A program made the position numbers and the translations under genes. Shown in pieces: positions 1 through 8,592 of a stretch of DNA of 64,000 nt. Location of the stretch: positions 1 through 64,000 of the forward strand of contig NZ_JACJPL010000001.1 in NCBI RefSeq assembly GCF_014696065.1, in the 5' to 3' direction. The notes beneath the pieces are model-generated. The model searched no databases. It worked only from the letters and a program-made list of their open reading frames with translations, and had not been told where the DNA came from. The number at the start of each line of letters is the position of its first letter. Position 1 is the stretch's first letter. The stretch is from Leptolyngbya sp. FACHB-261 (GTDB taxonomy: Bacteria > Cyanobacteriota > Cyanobacteriia > FACHB-261).

Positions 1-52
1 TAACGGCTTCGATCGCTTTGGTGCGTAGGTCATAACTGTAAGGCGCAGGCAT
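1..52 (-). mobile_element. IS630-type transposase, N-terminal fragment at window edge
   Basis: Read on the minus strand from the ATG at 52, the frame gives MPAPYSYDLRTKAIEAV and runs off the window. The PYSYDLR-K-I-A pattern is typical of the first helix of the helix-turn-helix domain of IS630/Tc1-mariner transposases, which are common in cyanobacteria. Only 17 codons are visible, so completeness and terminal inverted repeats cannot be judged. The element lies just beyond the small ORF at 77-256. Confidence 0.6.
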
Positions 53-76
53 GGGTGTATCTCAATGCTTCTCTCT

Positions 77-256
77 CTAGAATAGCGTCCTAACGTGCGT
101 GCGTAGGGCTATAATAATTAATAACGTCGCGAATTCCAGGCATGGCAAAGCCCCCATAAAAAACTCAATCTTTGAGCTGCTTTTGCTAGAGCCTATTACG
201 ACCAGCAGTACAACGAGCAGCACAAACCAGCGCCACAGGTAGGCATAGAAACCCAT
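77..256 (-). CDS. small putative membrane protein
   Basis: A 59-codon frame from the ATG at 256 (a TTG 11 codons upstream would give 70 residues). It has two hydrophobic stretches, one around WRWFVLLVVLLVVIG and one around FATLLIIIAL, separated by a Ser/Lys-rich loop, which suggests a two-helix membrane peptide. I do not recognise the family. It lies next to a transposase and has no clear ribosome binding site, so it may be a remnant rather than a working gene. Confidence 0.25.
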   Translation of the reverse strand: MGFYAYLWRWFVLLVVLLVVIGSSKSSSKIEFFMGALPCLEFATLLIIIALRTHVRTLF

Positions 257-289
257 GACTAAACCCTGCCCAGTAAACCTCCGTAGCAA

Positions 290-666
290 AGGTGATTCAG
301 CAGTTAGAAGTACGCTTAACGACTAAATTGCAGAATCACCGAGTTAGCAGCACTCAGTGAATAGAACTCAGTGAACAAACCAGGAATAATGCCGGTATAA
401 TACAAGATACTACACACGAATTATGATGTCGTCAAGCTCCACAAAACCATGCAAGAAGTCGTACACGGCTTGAAGCTCAGCAGCCATCAGCCACTGAGCA
501 GTTCTCGGTGCGATTCTCAATCGGTAATGCAAAGGGCTTCTACACCTCATGCTGAGTAGCAATGGGTGGACTGAAGCCAAAAAACAACGGGTCAAAACCG
601 ACCGATCAAAACTGACCGGTCAAGACCAATGATTCAAGCTGATATCAGAACCATCAAGCCCACAGT
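290..666. other. intergenic region with a short 14-bp tandem repeat
   Basis: No convincing gene. A minus-strand frame at 410-595 has no family-like features. At 590-631 three consecutive 14-bp units, GGTCAAAACCGACC, GATCAAAACTGACC and a degenerate GGTCAAGACCAATG, sit just downstream of the stop of the (p)ppGpp gene. No poly-T terminator is evident. Confidence 0.4.
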
Positions 667-2952
667 TCACGACTCATCATGACTAAGACGACGAATCAGA
701 ATGGTATCCGACATTCTGTCGATGCGGTCGAGCGTGCGTTGCAACTGTTCGCGGTCGGTCACCTCAATGCACATATTGATAAACGCCGTCTCGCCCGGAT
801 TGGTTTTGACCTCTGCATTGCGCACATTGATATTGCTATCGGCCAATCGAGTCAGAATGTCCTTCAGCACACCTACTCGGTCGATAACCTCAACCTGGAT
901 ATCAATGGGATAGGTAGGTGCACGACCTGTGTCTTCCATGCGATTCCAACTGACGGGCACTAAGCGATCCCCAGGAATACTGTCGGCATTTGTACAGCCC
1001 TGCCGGTGGATGGAGATACCTCGCGCGCTGCGCGTCACCACCCCGATAATGGCCTCACCCGGCACCGGTTTACAGCAGCCCGCTAAGTGATAGAGCAGCC
1101 CCTCAACGCCAATGATTGGCGACTTACGATTACCACCCGTGGACGCAGGCGCGGTTGGTGTGGGACGGATGCTGAGCAGAGCAGCAGCACTATCGCTCAG
1201 GCGGGCCGTTGGGTCGGGGGATACCTGAGACTTGACGTTCTCCCGTAGCTTATTGACAACAGCAGTAATCGTCACTTCGCCGTAGCCTAAACCCGCTAGG
1301 AGATCTTCTGAGCTGTGATAGTTGCATCGTTCGGCAACCAAGCGCATCTGGTCAGACTTCAGCAGGGATTCGAAGCCTTTTTTGCCGATTTCACGCTCTA
1401 GGAATTCACGGCCTCGGGCTAGATTCTCTTCACGGCGGGAGCGCTTGAACCACTGACGAATTCGGTTGCGAGCTGAGGCAGTCGCAACAAAGTTAATCCA
1501 ATCCAAGCTGGGATGGGCGTTCTTGTTGTTCAGAATATCGACAATGTCACCATTCTTGAGCCTGGTGTCTAGAGGCATCATGCGCTCGTTGACACGGGCA
1601 CCACAACAGCGATTGCCCACCTCTGTGTGAATGCGATAGGCAAAATCAACAGGGGTTGAGCCTTGAGCTAGCGCAATCACATCGCCCTTCGGCGTAAAGA
1701 CATAGACCTCGCTATCAAACAGATTTTCGCGGATCGAGTCTAGATATTCCTGAGCATCTTTGAGATCGCTTTGCCACTCGACTAATTGCCGTAGCCAGGT
1801 GAATTTTTCATCTTCAGGCTTGACGGCATTGCTGGTGCCAGATTCTTTGTATTTCCAGTGGGCAGCAATTCCATATTCGGCAACATGGTGCATCTCCCGC
1901 GTGCGAATCTGCACTTCTAAAGGCCGACCGCTGAGGCCAATGACGGCGGTGTGCAACGATTGGTAGCGATTGGGCTTGGGCAAGCCGATATAATCTTTGA
2001 AACGTCCAGGAATTGGACGAAAACAGTCGTGAACGACTGCCAGGGCACGGTAGCAATCGCCATTGTCACCATTGATAATGACCCGTACCGCAGCGACATC
2101 GTAGATCTCGTGGTACTCCTTGTTTTGGCGCTGCATCTTTTGGAAGATGCCGTAGAGATGCTTGGGGCGCCCAGTAATATCAGCATCGCGGAGGCCGGTT
2201 CCAAGCAGCCGTTCGCGCAGCAACTCTACCGCTCGATCAATATGCGCTTCCCGTTCGGTCCGCTTTTCGCTGACCAGTTCCTGCATGCGCCGGTAGTCTT
2301 CTGGCTCCAGATATTTGAACGCCAGATCCTCCAGTTCCCACTTAAAACGCCAAATCCCCAGGCGATTGGCCAGGGGAGCAAAAATCTCACGAGTTTCTCG
2401 AGCAATGCGACGCCGCTTGGCATCAGGCAGATGCTCTAAAGTTCGCATATTGTGCAGCCGGTCGGCTAGCTTCACCACGATGACGCGAATATCCTGGGCC
2501 ATTGCCAGAAACATGCGTCGAAAATTCTCAGCCTGACTCTCGGTTTTGCTTTCAAAGTTAAACTTTGAAAGTTTGGTAACGCCCTCTACCAGGCAACGCA
2601 CTTCTGCACCGAAATGCTGCTCTAATTGCTCAGCAGTGATCTCAGTGTCTTCAACTACATCGTGCAGGAAGCCTGCAGCGATCATGGCGCTACTCCCACC
2701 CAAATCGCGTAGCATACCAGCTACAGCAACAGGGTGAGCAATGTAGGGTTCACCGGACTTACGGTACTGGCCTTCATGCAGACGATAGGCGAAGTCAAAG
2801 GCTCGGCAGATCAGAGCAGTATCGCTGCTAGGGTCGTTAGCCCGTTGATTCTGGATCCAACAGGACTGAAGCCAGTCAGGAACGGCGAAATCTAGAGATG
2901 ACAGGACTAGCTCTGAGTCCTGTTCAGAGAGCGAGGCTACCGTCAGATTCAT
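667..2952 (-). CDS. relA: bifunctional (p)ppGpp synthetase/hydrolase (RelA/SpoT family)
   Basis: This 761-residue long RSH protein makes and degrades the alarmone (p)ppGpp in the cytosol during the stringent response. The order is canonical: HD hydrolase domain (about 50-200, intact HDVVED at 97-102), synthetase domain (about 250-370, with RFKDYI, YQSLHT and EVQIRT), TGS domain (about 410-470, VYVFTPKGDV), a helical middle region, and a C-terminal ACT domain (about 680-755, DRVGVLKDIL). Because the HD motif is intact, hydrolase activity is expected, as in most cyanobacteria with a single Rel. The ATG at 2952 gives a normal length. It is divergent from the PatD-like gene across about 280 bp. 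Confidence 0.95.
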   Translation of the reverse strand: MNLTVASLSEQDSELVLSSLDFAVPDWLQSCWIQNQRANDPSSDTALICRAFDFAYRLHEGQYRKSGEPYIAHPVAVAGMLRDLGGSSAMIAAGFLHDVVEDTEITAEQLEQHFGAEVRCLVEGVTKLSKFNFESKTESQAENFRRMFLAMAQDIRVIVVKLADRLHNMRTLEHLPDAKRRRIARETREIFAPLANRLGIWRFKWELEDLAFKYLEPEDYRRMQELVSEKRTEREAHIDRAVELLRERLLGTGLRDADITGRPKHLYGIFQKMQRQNKEYHEIYDVAAVRVIINGDNGDCYRALAVVHDCFRPIPGRFKDYIGLPKPNRYQSLHTAVIGLSGRPLEVQIRTREMHHVAEYGIAAHWKYKESGTSNAVKPEDEKFTWLRQLVEWQSDLKDAQEYLDSIRENLFDSEVYVFTPKGDVIALAQGSTPVDFAYRIHTEVGNRCCGARVNERMMPLDTRLKNGDIVDILNNKNAHPSLDWINFVATASARNRIRQWFKRSRREENLARGREFLEREIGKKGFESLLKSDQMRLVAERCNYHSSEDLLAGLGYGEVTITAVVNKLRENVKSQVSPDPTARLSDSAAALLSIRPTPTAPASTGGNRKSPIIGVEGLLYHLAGCCKPVPGEAIIGVVTRSARGISIHRQGCTNADSIPGDRLVPVSWNRMEDTGRAPTYPIDIQVEVIDRVGVLKDILTRLADSNINVRNAEVKTNPGETAFINMCIEVTDREQLQRTLDRIDRMSDTILIRRLSHDES

Positions 2953-3234
2953 ACTGCTGAGCCTATTCAGGTTGGTAGAAGATGGCTGTTGTTTTTATTG
3001 TAAAGAGTGTATCAGAACACACATGTAACAAAAGCAAAGATCATTGCCAGGGCAGTTACCTCTACCAATGGTTTACTCCTCTCTACAGCCTAAGAGAGAC
3101 CCAGAAGCGTTTTCAAGTGAGGTTTGTGTGGGGCAAAATGGCAGATTACCGAGCCCTGACTTAGTTTTCCCATACAGGTCAACTCTGCTTGCTCCGGCAA
3201 CTATATAGAGATTTGATCACAATTCTGGTTTGCC

Positions 3235-3615
3235 ATGTTGCCTGACCCACACCGCCAGTCCTATCTAGCCTTTCAAGAGCGTTTGGATCAACTCCAAACC
3301 TTAGTCGGAAAGGCGAATCCAGCTCCCGCCCAATTGCTCCAAGTGTTTCTGGAAGCTCAACAGTTTTTTCAGGTGCAGGTGCTGGGTCTGGACGCAGAGG
3401 TATTACCTTTAGAAACCGAGCAGCAGTTGCGAGCCTACCAAACCGAAATTCAGCGGGAGTTGCGTCTGCTAGGAACCGATCTGTCGTTTTTGCAGGCAGC
3501 TCGGAAGCCAGAAACGGTGCAGCAACGTCAGGGACAAATCCAACAGCGTCTAGCTACCCTAAGCCGTTACTGTAAGGCCATCTTAGGTGAAGGCGGTGAA
3601 GGCGCAGGGGCTTAA
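3235..3615 (+). CDS. patD: PatD-like heterocyst frequency control family protein
   Basis: A 126-residue, helix-rich, Gln/Leu-rich protein without signal peptide or membrane segment. The layout matches my recollection of the cyanobacterial PatD family: an N-terminal helix YLAFQERLDQLQTLV, then FFQVQVLGL, a central YQTEIQRELRLLGTDLSFLQ and a C-terminal LSRYCKAIL. PatD was linked to heterocyst frequency in Nostoc/Anabaena, but family members also occur in strains without heterocysts, so the name indicates homology, not a developmental role here. It stands alone between the divergent Rel gene and the convergent dihydrouridine synthase. Recognition is from memory of short motifs, hence moderate confidence. 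Confidence 0.6.
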   Translation: MLPDPHRQSYLAFQERLDQLQTLVGKANPAPAQLLQVFLEAQQFFQVQVLGLDAEVLPLETEQQLRAYQTEIQRELRLLGTDLSFLQAARKPETVQQRQGQIQQRLATLSRYCKAILGEGGEGAGA

Positions 3616-3673
3616 TTTCAGGGCTCAAATAGGTTCGAACAGGCCCAAACTAAGTCTAGGAACCAGCCTGGGA

Positions 3674-4729
3674 TCAGAGCATGACTGGCTCAGCGAGTTC
3701 TGACAGCTCTACGACACCCTCGCGCCGGATTCGCTCCATCGCTTCATCCAGCAGGTCTGACCCTTCCTGCACAGTTGCGATGCGGCACAGTTTACCGCGC
3801 AGGTCCCCGGCACCGTAAAACCCCTTGGCATACCAGGTCAAGTGCTTGCGAGCCTGACGCACGCCGCGCTCACCTTTGTACTCCCACAGCGCCCAGAGAT
3901 GATCACGTGCGCACTCTAGCCGTTCCAAAACTGTAGGTGGGACTTTATGCTCCCCAGTCTTCAGGAAATAATCAATTTCACCAGCCAGGAAGGGATAGCC
4001 GAGCGTGCCACGTGAGCACATCACGCCATCAGCGCCGGTTTCTTCCAGGCACTTCACCGCTGCTTCCACCGAGAACATATCGCCATTAGCGATCACGGGG
4101 ATCGAAAGCTTCTCCTTAACCTTGCCGATCCAGTGCCACTTAGCAGGGCCGTTGTAACCTTGAGCACGGGTGCGGCCATGGACTGTGATCAGCTGGGCTC
4201 CGGCATCCTGCATGCGTTGGGCAAATTCCAGAATATTGATCTCCGAGTCGCACCAGCCCAAGCGAGTTTTGACAGTTACAGGTACTTTCACAGCCTTGGA
4301 GACCGAGCGCACAATAGCTTCGGCAACTTCCGGCTGACGCAGGAGCGAGGAGCCGCCACCATTTTTGGTGATTTTATTGACTGGACAACCCATGTTGATA
4401 TCTACCAAGTCCGCGCCTTCCTCCACCGCTTTTTGGGCAGCTTCTGCTAAGAAATCAGGGCGGCAATCGAAGAGTTGAATACCAATGGGGGTTTCGTCCC
4501 GGTCTACCTCCATGATCTTGGGCAGTTGCTTGACGTAGTGCAGCCCAGTTGCATTGACCATCTCGGTATACATCAGCGACTCTGGCGAGTAACGTCGCAC
4601 CAGCCGACGAAACACTTTGTCAGTAACACCTGACAAAGGCGATTGCAAGACTCGGCTATGCACCGTGAAATCGCCAATGTTGAGCGGGGCCGCTAAGCGG
4701 GCTTTCAAGCTGGGAGGCAGGCTAACCAT
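3674..4729 (-). CDS. tRNA-dihydrouridine synthase
   Basis: This FMN-dependent enzyme reduces specific uridines in tRNA to dihydrouridine. The TIM-barrel signature motifs are visible: LQSPLSGVTD near the N-terminus, VDINMGCPVNKI with the catalytic Cys, GGGSSLLRQPE, VKTRLGW, VHGRTRAQGY and the phosphate-binding VIANGDMFS. I prefer the ATG at 4729 (MVSLPPSLKARL, about 351 residues). The frame opens at 4834, but the extra 35 residues are not family-like. The fully conserved Cys loop suggests it is active. Which tRNA position it modifies cannot be told from sequence alone. Confidence 0.92.
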   Translation of the reverse strand: MVSLPPSLKARLAAPLNIGDFTVHSRVLQSPLSGVTDKVFRRLVRRYSPESLMYTEMVNATGLHYVKQLPKIMEVDRDETPIGIQLFDCRPDFLAEAAQKAVEEGADLVDINMGCPVNKITKNGGGSSLLRQPEVAEAIVRSVSKAVKVPVTVKTRLGWCDSEINILEFAQRMQDAGAQLITVHGRTRAQGYNGPAKWHWIGKVKEKLSIPVIANGDMFSVEAAVKCLEETGADGVMCSRGTLGYPFLAGEIDYFLKTGEHKVPPTVLERLECARDHLWALWEYKGERGVRQARKHLTWYAKGFYGAGDLRGKLCRIATVQEGSDLLDEAMERIRREGVVELSELAEPVML

Positions 4730-4917
4730 AACGAAACACTGACGCAAAATGACTGGGACGGGACGGCACACTGGGCCCAACCCTAAACTCAACATCGAGC
4801 TGAGCCCTGTCTCCATCTTGCCTGTTAGTCGCATCCATTGGTGGGGAGAGTTCTAACCGCATCAGAATTCAATAGGATATTGAGTGATTTGCCTTTTGCT
4901 TTTGAGGTCTTCTCACC

Positions 4918-6441
4918 ATGCCCTTTCCTCGTTCCAGTGGCATTTTGTTGCACCCGACTTGTTTACCAGGCCGCTATGGAATTGGAGATTTGGGGCTAGA
5001 GGCGTACCAGTTTGTAGATTTTCTAGCTCGCAGTGCTCAGCAACTATGGCAAGTGTTGCCGCTGGGTCCAACTGGTTTTGGCAACTCGCCTTACATGTGT
5101 TTCTCTGCAATAGCAGGCAACCCATTGCTGATTAGCCCCGAAGTGTTGAGAGACAATGGCTTTCTGGGCGAGGATGACCTGCGCAACGTGCCTGACTTTC
5201 CCTTAGATCAGGTAGATTTTGAGCGAGTGGTCGCCTGGAAGCTGCCACTGCTACGCAAAGCCAGTCAAAACTTTGCCCAGCATGCTACTGCGATCCAGCA
5301 GATGGAATTTGATGGCTTCTGTCGTGGTAAGGCGAGCTGGCTCGATGACTACACGTTGTTTATGGCGTTGCTAAATACACGGGAGGAGGCAACCTGGAAC
5401 CAGTGGCCGCACGAGTTGCGCCATCGCAAGCCTGAAGCATTAGAGGCAGCGCGGCAGCAGCTAGCCGACGAAATTTTCTTCCACAAATACATGCAGTTCG
5501 AGTTCTTCCGGCAATGGTCTGAACTCAAGCGCTATGCCAATGATCAAAACATTCAAATTATTGGCGATATCCCAATTTATGTAGCGCACAACAGCGTTGA
5601 TGTTTGGGCTCACCCAGAAATTTTCCAGCTCAACCCAGAAACTGGCGAACCGCAAGAGATGGCTGGCGTTCCACCCGATTATTTCTCAGCGGATGGGCAG
5701 CTTTGGGGCAATCCAGTTTACAACTGGCCGTATTTAGAATCGACCCGCTTTAGTTGGTGGATCGAACGCATTCGCGCTTTGTTGACTTACGTAGACCTGA
5801 TTCGCATTGACCATTTCCGAGGGCTGGAGGCCTATTGGTCTGTGCCTGCCGGCGAGGAAACTGCGATGAATGGTCGCTGGATTAAGGCCCCCGGCTATGC
5901 GCTATTTGAGACGATTCGAGAAGAACTCGGTAGCCTGCCTATCCTGGCAGAAGACCTAGGGGATATTAGTCCAGAGGTGCTGCAACTGAGGGATCATTTC
6001 GAGTTTCCTGGCATGCGCATTCTGCAGTTTGCCTTCGGCAATGATGCCAAAAATCCGTTTTTACCGTTTAACTTCAGTGCCAATAGTGTCGTCTATACCG
6101 GCACTCACGACAACAACACGACCGTGGGTTGGTACAACCAAATCTCTGATTACGAGCGAGGTCGCTTGCACGAATACTTGGGCTGCACAGGCTCCTATGG
6201 CATCGCCTGGGACATGATTCGATTGGCCCTCAGCTCCGTGGCCAACCAAGCCCTAATTCCGCTTCAAGACATTTTCAGTTTAGGCTCGAATGCCCGTATG
6301 AACTTTCCCAGCAGTGCCGAGGGCAACTGGGCTTGGCGCTATCGCAGTGAAGCCCTAACCGAGGACTACAGCAATCGCCTCAAAGCCATGGTGAAGATCT
6401 ACGGTCGCTATGCTGAATTCCCTGGGGCCAGGCTGGAGTGA
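4918..6441 (+). CDS. malQ: 4-alpha-glucanotransferase (amylomaltase)
   Basis: A 507-residue GH77 disproportionating enzyme that moves maltodextrin segments between alpha-1,4-glucans during glycogen turnover. The N-terminal SSGILLHPTCLPGRYGIGDLG and the block LWQVLPLGPTGFGNSPY are hallmarks. The nucleophile Asp lies in IRIDHFRGLEAYW (about residue 299), the acid/base Glu in LAEDLGDIS (about 345) and the third carboxylate in THDNNT (about 398). Length is normal for a bacterial MalQ. The gene follows the divergent dihydrouridine synthase and is followed by an EcsC-like gene. Confidence 0.95.
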   Translation: MPFPRSSGILLHPTCLPGRYGIGDLGLEAYQFVDFLARSAQQLWQVLPLGPTGFGNSPYMCFSAIAGNPLLISPEVLRDNGFLGEDDLRNVPDFPLDQVDFERVVAWKLPLLRKASQNFAQHATAIQQMEFDGFCRGKASWLDDYTLFMALLNTREEATWNQWPHELRHRKPEALEAARQQLADEIFFHKYMQFEFFRQWSELKRYANDQNIQIIGDIPIYVAHNSVDVWAHPEIFQLNPETGEPQEMAGVPPDYFSADGQLWGNPVYNWPYLESTRFSWWIERIRALLTYVDLIRIDHFRGLEAYWSVPAGEETAMNGRWIKAPGYALFETIREELGSLPILAEDLGDISPEVLQLRDHFEFPGMRILQFAFGNDAKNPFLPFNFSANSVVYTGTHDNNTTVGWYNQISDYERGRLHEYLGCTGSYGIAWDMIRLALSSVANQALIPLQDIFSLGSNARMNFPSSAEGNWAWRYRSEALTEDYSNRLKAMVKIYGRYAEFPGARLE

Positions 6442-6576
6442 GAGGGAGCTGAGGCAGGAGAGCCAGACCATAGCTCAGCCAAAAGCGAGAGGTGCAGAAT
6501 CACTCTCTAGCTACAAGTTGCTCAGCGTATCCTGCGTAACTATCAGGATTAGGAGCTGTTGCCTTGATGAGCCGCT

Positions 6577-7809
6577 ATGGAAACCAAACCTGCCCAGCCC
6601 GCTACCCTGAAAGATGTGTCTGCCCCTGAAACTAAGCCGTTAAGCCAGTCACCAGTTCAATCATCGCGTGTGAAGTTTGCGCTGTTTAGGTCTATGGTGG
6701 GTGCCCTTGCTAATCTTGGCCAGGCTTTCAGAGAACGAGTGACGCAGGCGGGTGGTGCTGCTGCCCAAACTGGCAAAACAGTCCTGGGCACCGCAACTGG
6801 TCTCGGCACAACGACAGCTAAGCACAGCCACCGCCTGCTCAAGCAAGCAACTGAAAATACGGGGCAGGCGTTTACCTGGGTCAGTGAAAGCCCCTTGCTG
6901 CGTCGTGCCTCAAAAGCAGTACGTATGGATTGGCTACTCGGCATCCTAGACCGGGTCGACCTGGTCAAAGCCGAAAACCAGGTCAAAAAGCTCCAGCAAG
7001 AACATCCCGAGGATTCTCCTAGCCAAATTGCCCATCGCCTGATGCTGGAGAAGGCAGTCTACACCGGTGGTATTGGCCTTGCGACCAGTCTGGTTCCTGG
7101 TCAAGCAGCAGCGCTGCTGACCGTTGACCTAGCAACCACCACCCTGCTCCAGTCTGAAATGGTTTATCAAATCGCTGCTGCCTATGGGCTTAGCCTTCAG
7201 GATCCAGCCCGTAAAGGCGAAATCCTGGCAATTTTCGGGCTGGCCTTGGGTGGAGGAAGGGCCATCAAGGCTGGTTTAGCCCTGCTACGCAATACCCCAG
7301 TCGCTGGAGCAGTGATTGGCGCAGGTGCCAATGCAACCATGCTCTACTCATTAGGGTATGCAGCCTGCCGCTTCTACGAAGCGAGACTTGATACGTCAGT
7401 CCCTCAAGCGACGCTGGCCGACTCTAAAACAGTAAGCGATAACTATTTGGCAGCAGCGATTGCTCAAGAAACAGTGATGGATCAGATTCTGGTCCATGTG
7501 ATCCTGGCAGACCATCCTGATCAGTCTTGGCAAACTATTCTGCCGGAGCTTCAGGCTTTGCAGTTTAGCCCTACCTCTTTAGAAGCAATTGAGCAGCATA
7601 TCCGCTCGCCCCAGCCGCTCGACAGCTTATTGAATCAGCTCAATAAAGACTTCGCTGTGCCTTTACTAGCTCGTTGCTATAAGATTGCTCAGCTCAACCA
7701 GACAAGCTCGCCAGACGAAGACCGGGTGCTCAATCAGATCGCTAGCAAATTCGACATTAGCCTCGATTCAATTAGGAAGATGGCTCTACTGGAGCAGCGC
7801 TGGAATTAA
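6577..7809 (+). CDS. EcsC-family protein
   Basis: A 410-residue protein whose central part, from LMLEKAVYTGGIGLATSL to GYAACRFYEARL (about 160-270), matches the EcsC-like domain found in many cyanobacteria, including LVPGQAAALLTVDLATTT and FGLALGGGRAIKAGL. The Gly/Ala-rich segments look membrane-associated rather than like clean transmembrane helices. The first 100 residues are Ser/Thr/Gln-rich and poorly ordered. EcsC was named from the Bacillus Ecs exporter locus, but the biochemical role of this branch is unknown. It converges on the phosphatase gene with a 20-bp gap. Confidence 0.75.
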   Translation: METKPAQPATLKDVSAPETKPLSQSPVQSSRVKFALFRSMVGALANLGQAFRERVTQAGGAAAQTGKTVLGTATGLGTTTAKHSHRLLKQATENTGQAFTWVSESPLLRRASKAVRMDWLLGILDRVDLVKAENQVKKLQQEHPEDSPSQIAHRLMLEKAVYTGGIGLATSLVPGQAAALLTVDLATTTLLQSEMVYQIAAAYGLSLQDPARKGEILAIFGLALGGGRAIKAGLALLRNTPVAGAVIGAGANATMLYSLGYAACRFYEARLDTSVPQATLADSKTVSDNYLAAAIAQETVMDQILVHVILADHPDQSWQTILPELQALQFSPTSLEAIEQHIRSPQPLDSLLNQLNKDFAVPLLARCYKIAQLNQTSSPDEDRVLNQIASKFDISLDSIRKMALLEQRWN

Positions 7810-7829
7810 GGCGCTTAAGTCGGTGCTAA

Positions 7830-8561
7830 TCAAGTCAGCGCATCCAAAGCCACAATGACCACAGTGATATTGTCTCGTCCCCCCCGGTCCTTGGCAGCAT
7901 CAACCAGGGCAATTGCAGCTTTCTCGCAGGAGCGGATTTGCTTAAGCCGGTCGGCGATCAGGTGATCGGACAATTCCTCAGTCAAACCATCGCTACACAG
8001 CAAGAGCCGGTCCCCAGCCTGAAAATCAAACGCCTGGATTTCTATAGGGTCTAAGTCTTCTCGGCCCAGACATTGAGCCAAGACGTGCCGCCAGGGATGG
8101 CTGCGGGCTTGGTCAGGACTAACCTCTCCATGCTTCAGGGCTCGGGCAATCCAGGTGTGATCCTCTGTAATTTGCTCAAGCTTGGGACCCCGCAGACGGT
8201 AGAGCCGCGAGTCTCCAATGTGAGCACACCAGGGCTGATCACCCTCGAACAGCACGATCACAACTGTCGTGCCCATATCTGAGCGTTCTGGGTGCTCGTG
8301 TTGGTCTTTAAGGATCGCCCGGTTGGCCGCTTGCAATGCGCCCTCTAGAAGGCTTTTGGGTGGCTGACCACTACTCCAGTGGTCCTCTAAGTAATAGCGG
8401 ATCGTCTCTGTTGCCAGGCGGCTGGCCTCCTGCCCCCCGGCATGACCACCCATGCCATCAGCCACCACAAAGAAGCGTCCCTCACGGTCGATATGATAGG
8501 CGTCCTGATTGGCTGAACGCAGGAGGCCCCGATCCGTTACACCTGTGAACAGTCGTTTCAT
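7830..8561 (-). CDS. PP2C-type serine/threonine protein phosphatase
   Basis: A 243-residue PPM-family phosphatase that removes phosphate from Ser/Thr residues using two metal ions. All core motifs are present: [21 protein letters not shown] (metal-binding Asp/Gly), [34 protein letters not shown] and [13 protein letters not shown]. The frame opens at a TTG at 8573, but the ATG at 8561 ([12 protein letters not shown]) is the usual N-terminus. No membrane anchor or sensor domain is seen. Only 31 bp separates it from the AarF-type kinase upstream on the same strand, so the two are probably co-transcribed. Confidence 0.92.
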   Translation of the reverse strand: MKRLFTGVTDRGLLRSANQDAYHIDREGRFFVVADGMGGHAGGQEASRLATETIRYYLEDHWSSGQPPKSLLEGALQAANRAILKDQHEHPERSDMGTTVVIVLFEGDQPWCAHIGDSRLYRLRGPKLEQITEDHTWIARALKHGEVSPDQARSHPWRHVLAQCLGREDLDPIEIQAFDFQAGDRLLLCSDGLTEELSDHLIADRLKQIRSCEKAAIALVDAAKDRGGRDNITVVIVALDALT

Positions 8562-8592
8562 GGCGCAAAACAATCGAATCTAAATCCCGGTA

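Noticed and set aside
410-595. 61-codon minus-strand ORF
   Set aside because: No ribosome binding site, no recognisable domain, and biased composition; it lies in plain intergenic DNA near a short tandem repeat.
1951-2439. 162-codon plus-strand ORF inside the (p)ppGpp gene
   Set aside because: It is the antisense shadow of well-conserved RSH coding sequence; the minus frame has all family motifs.
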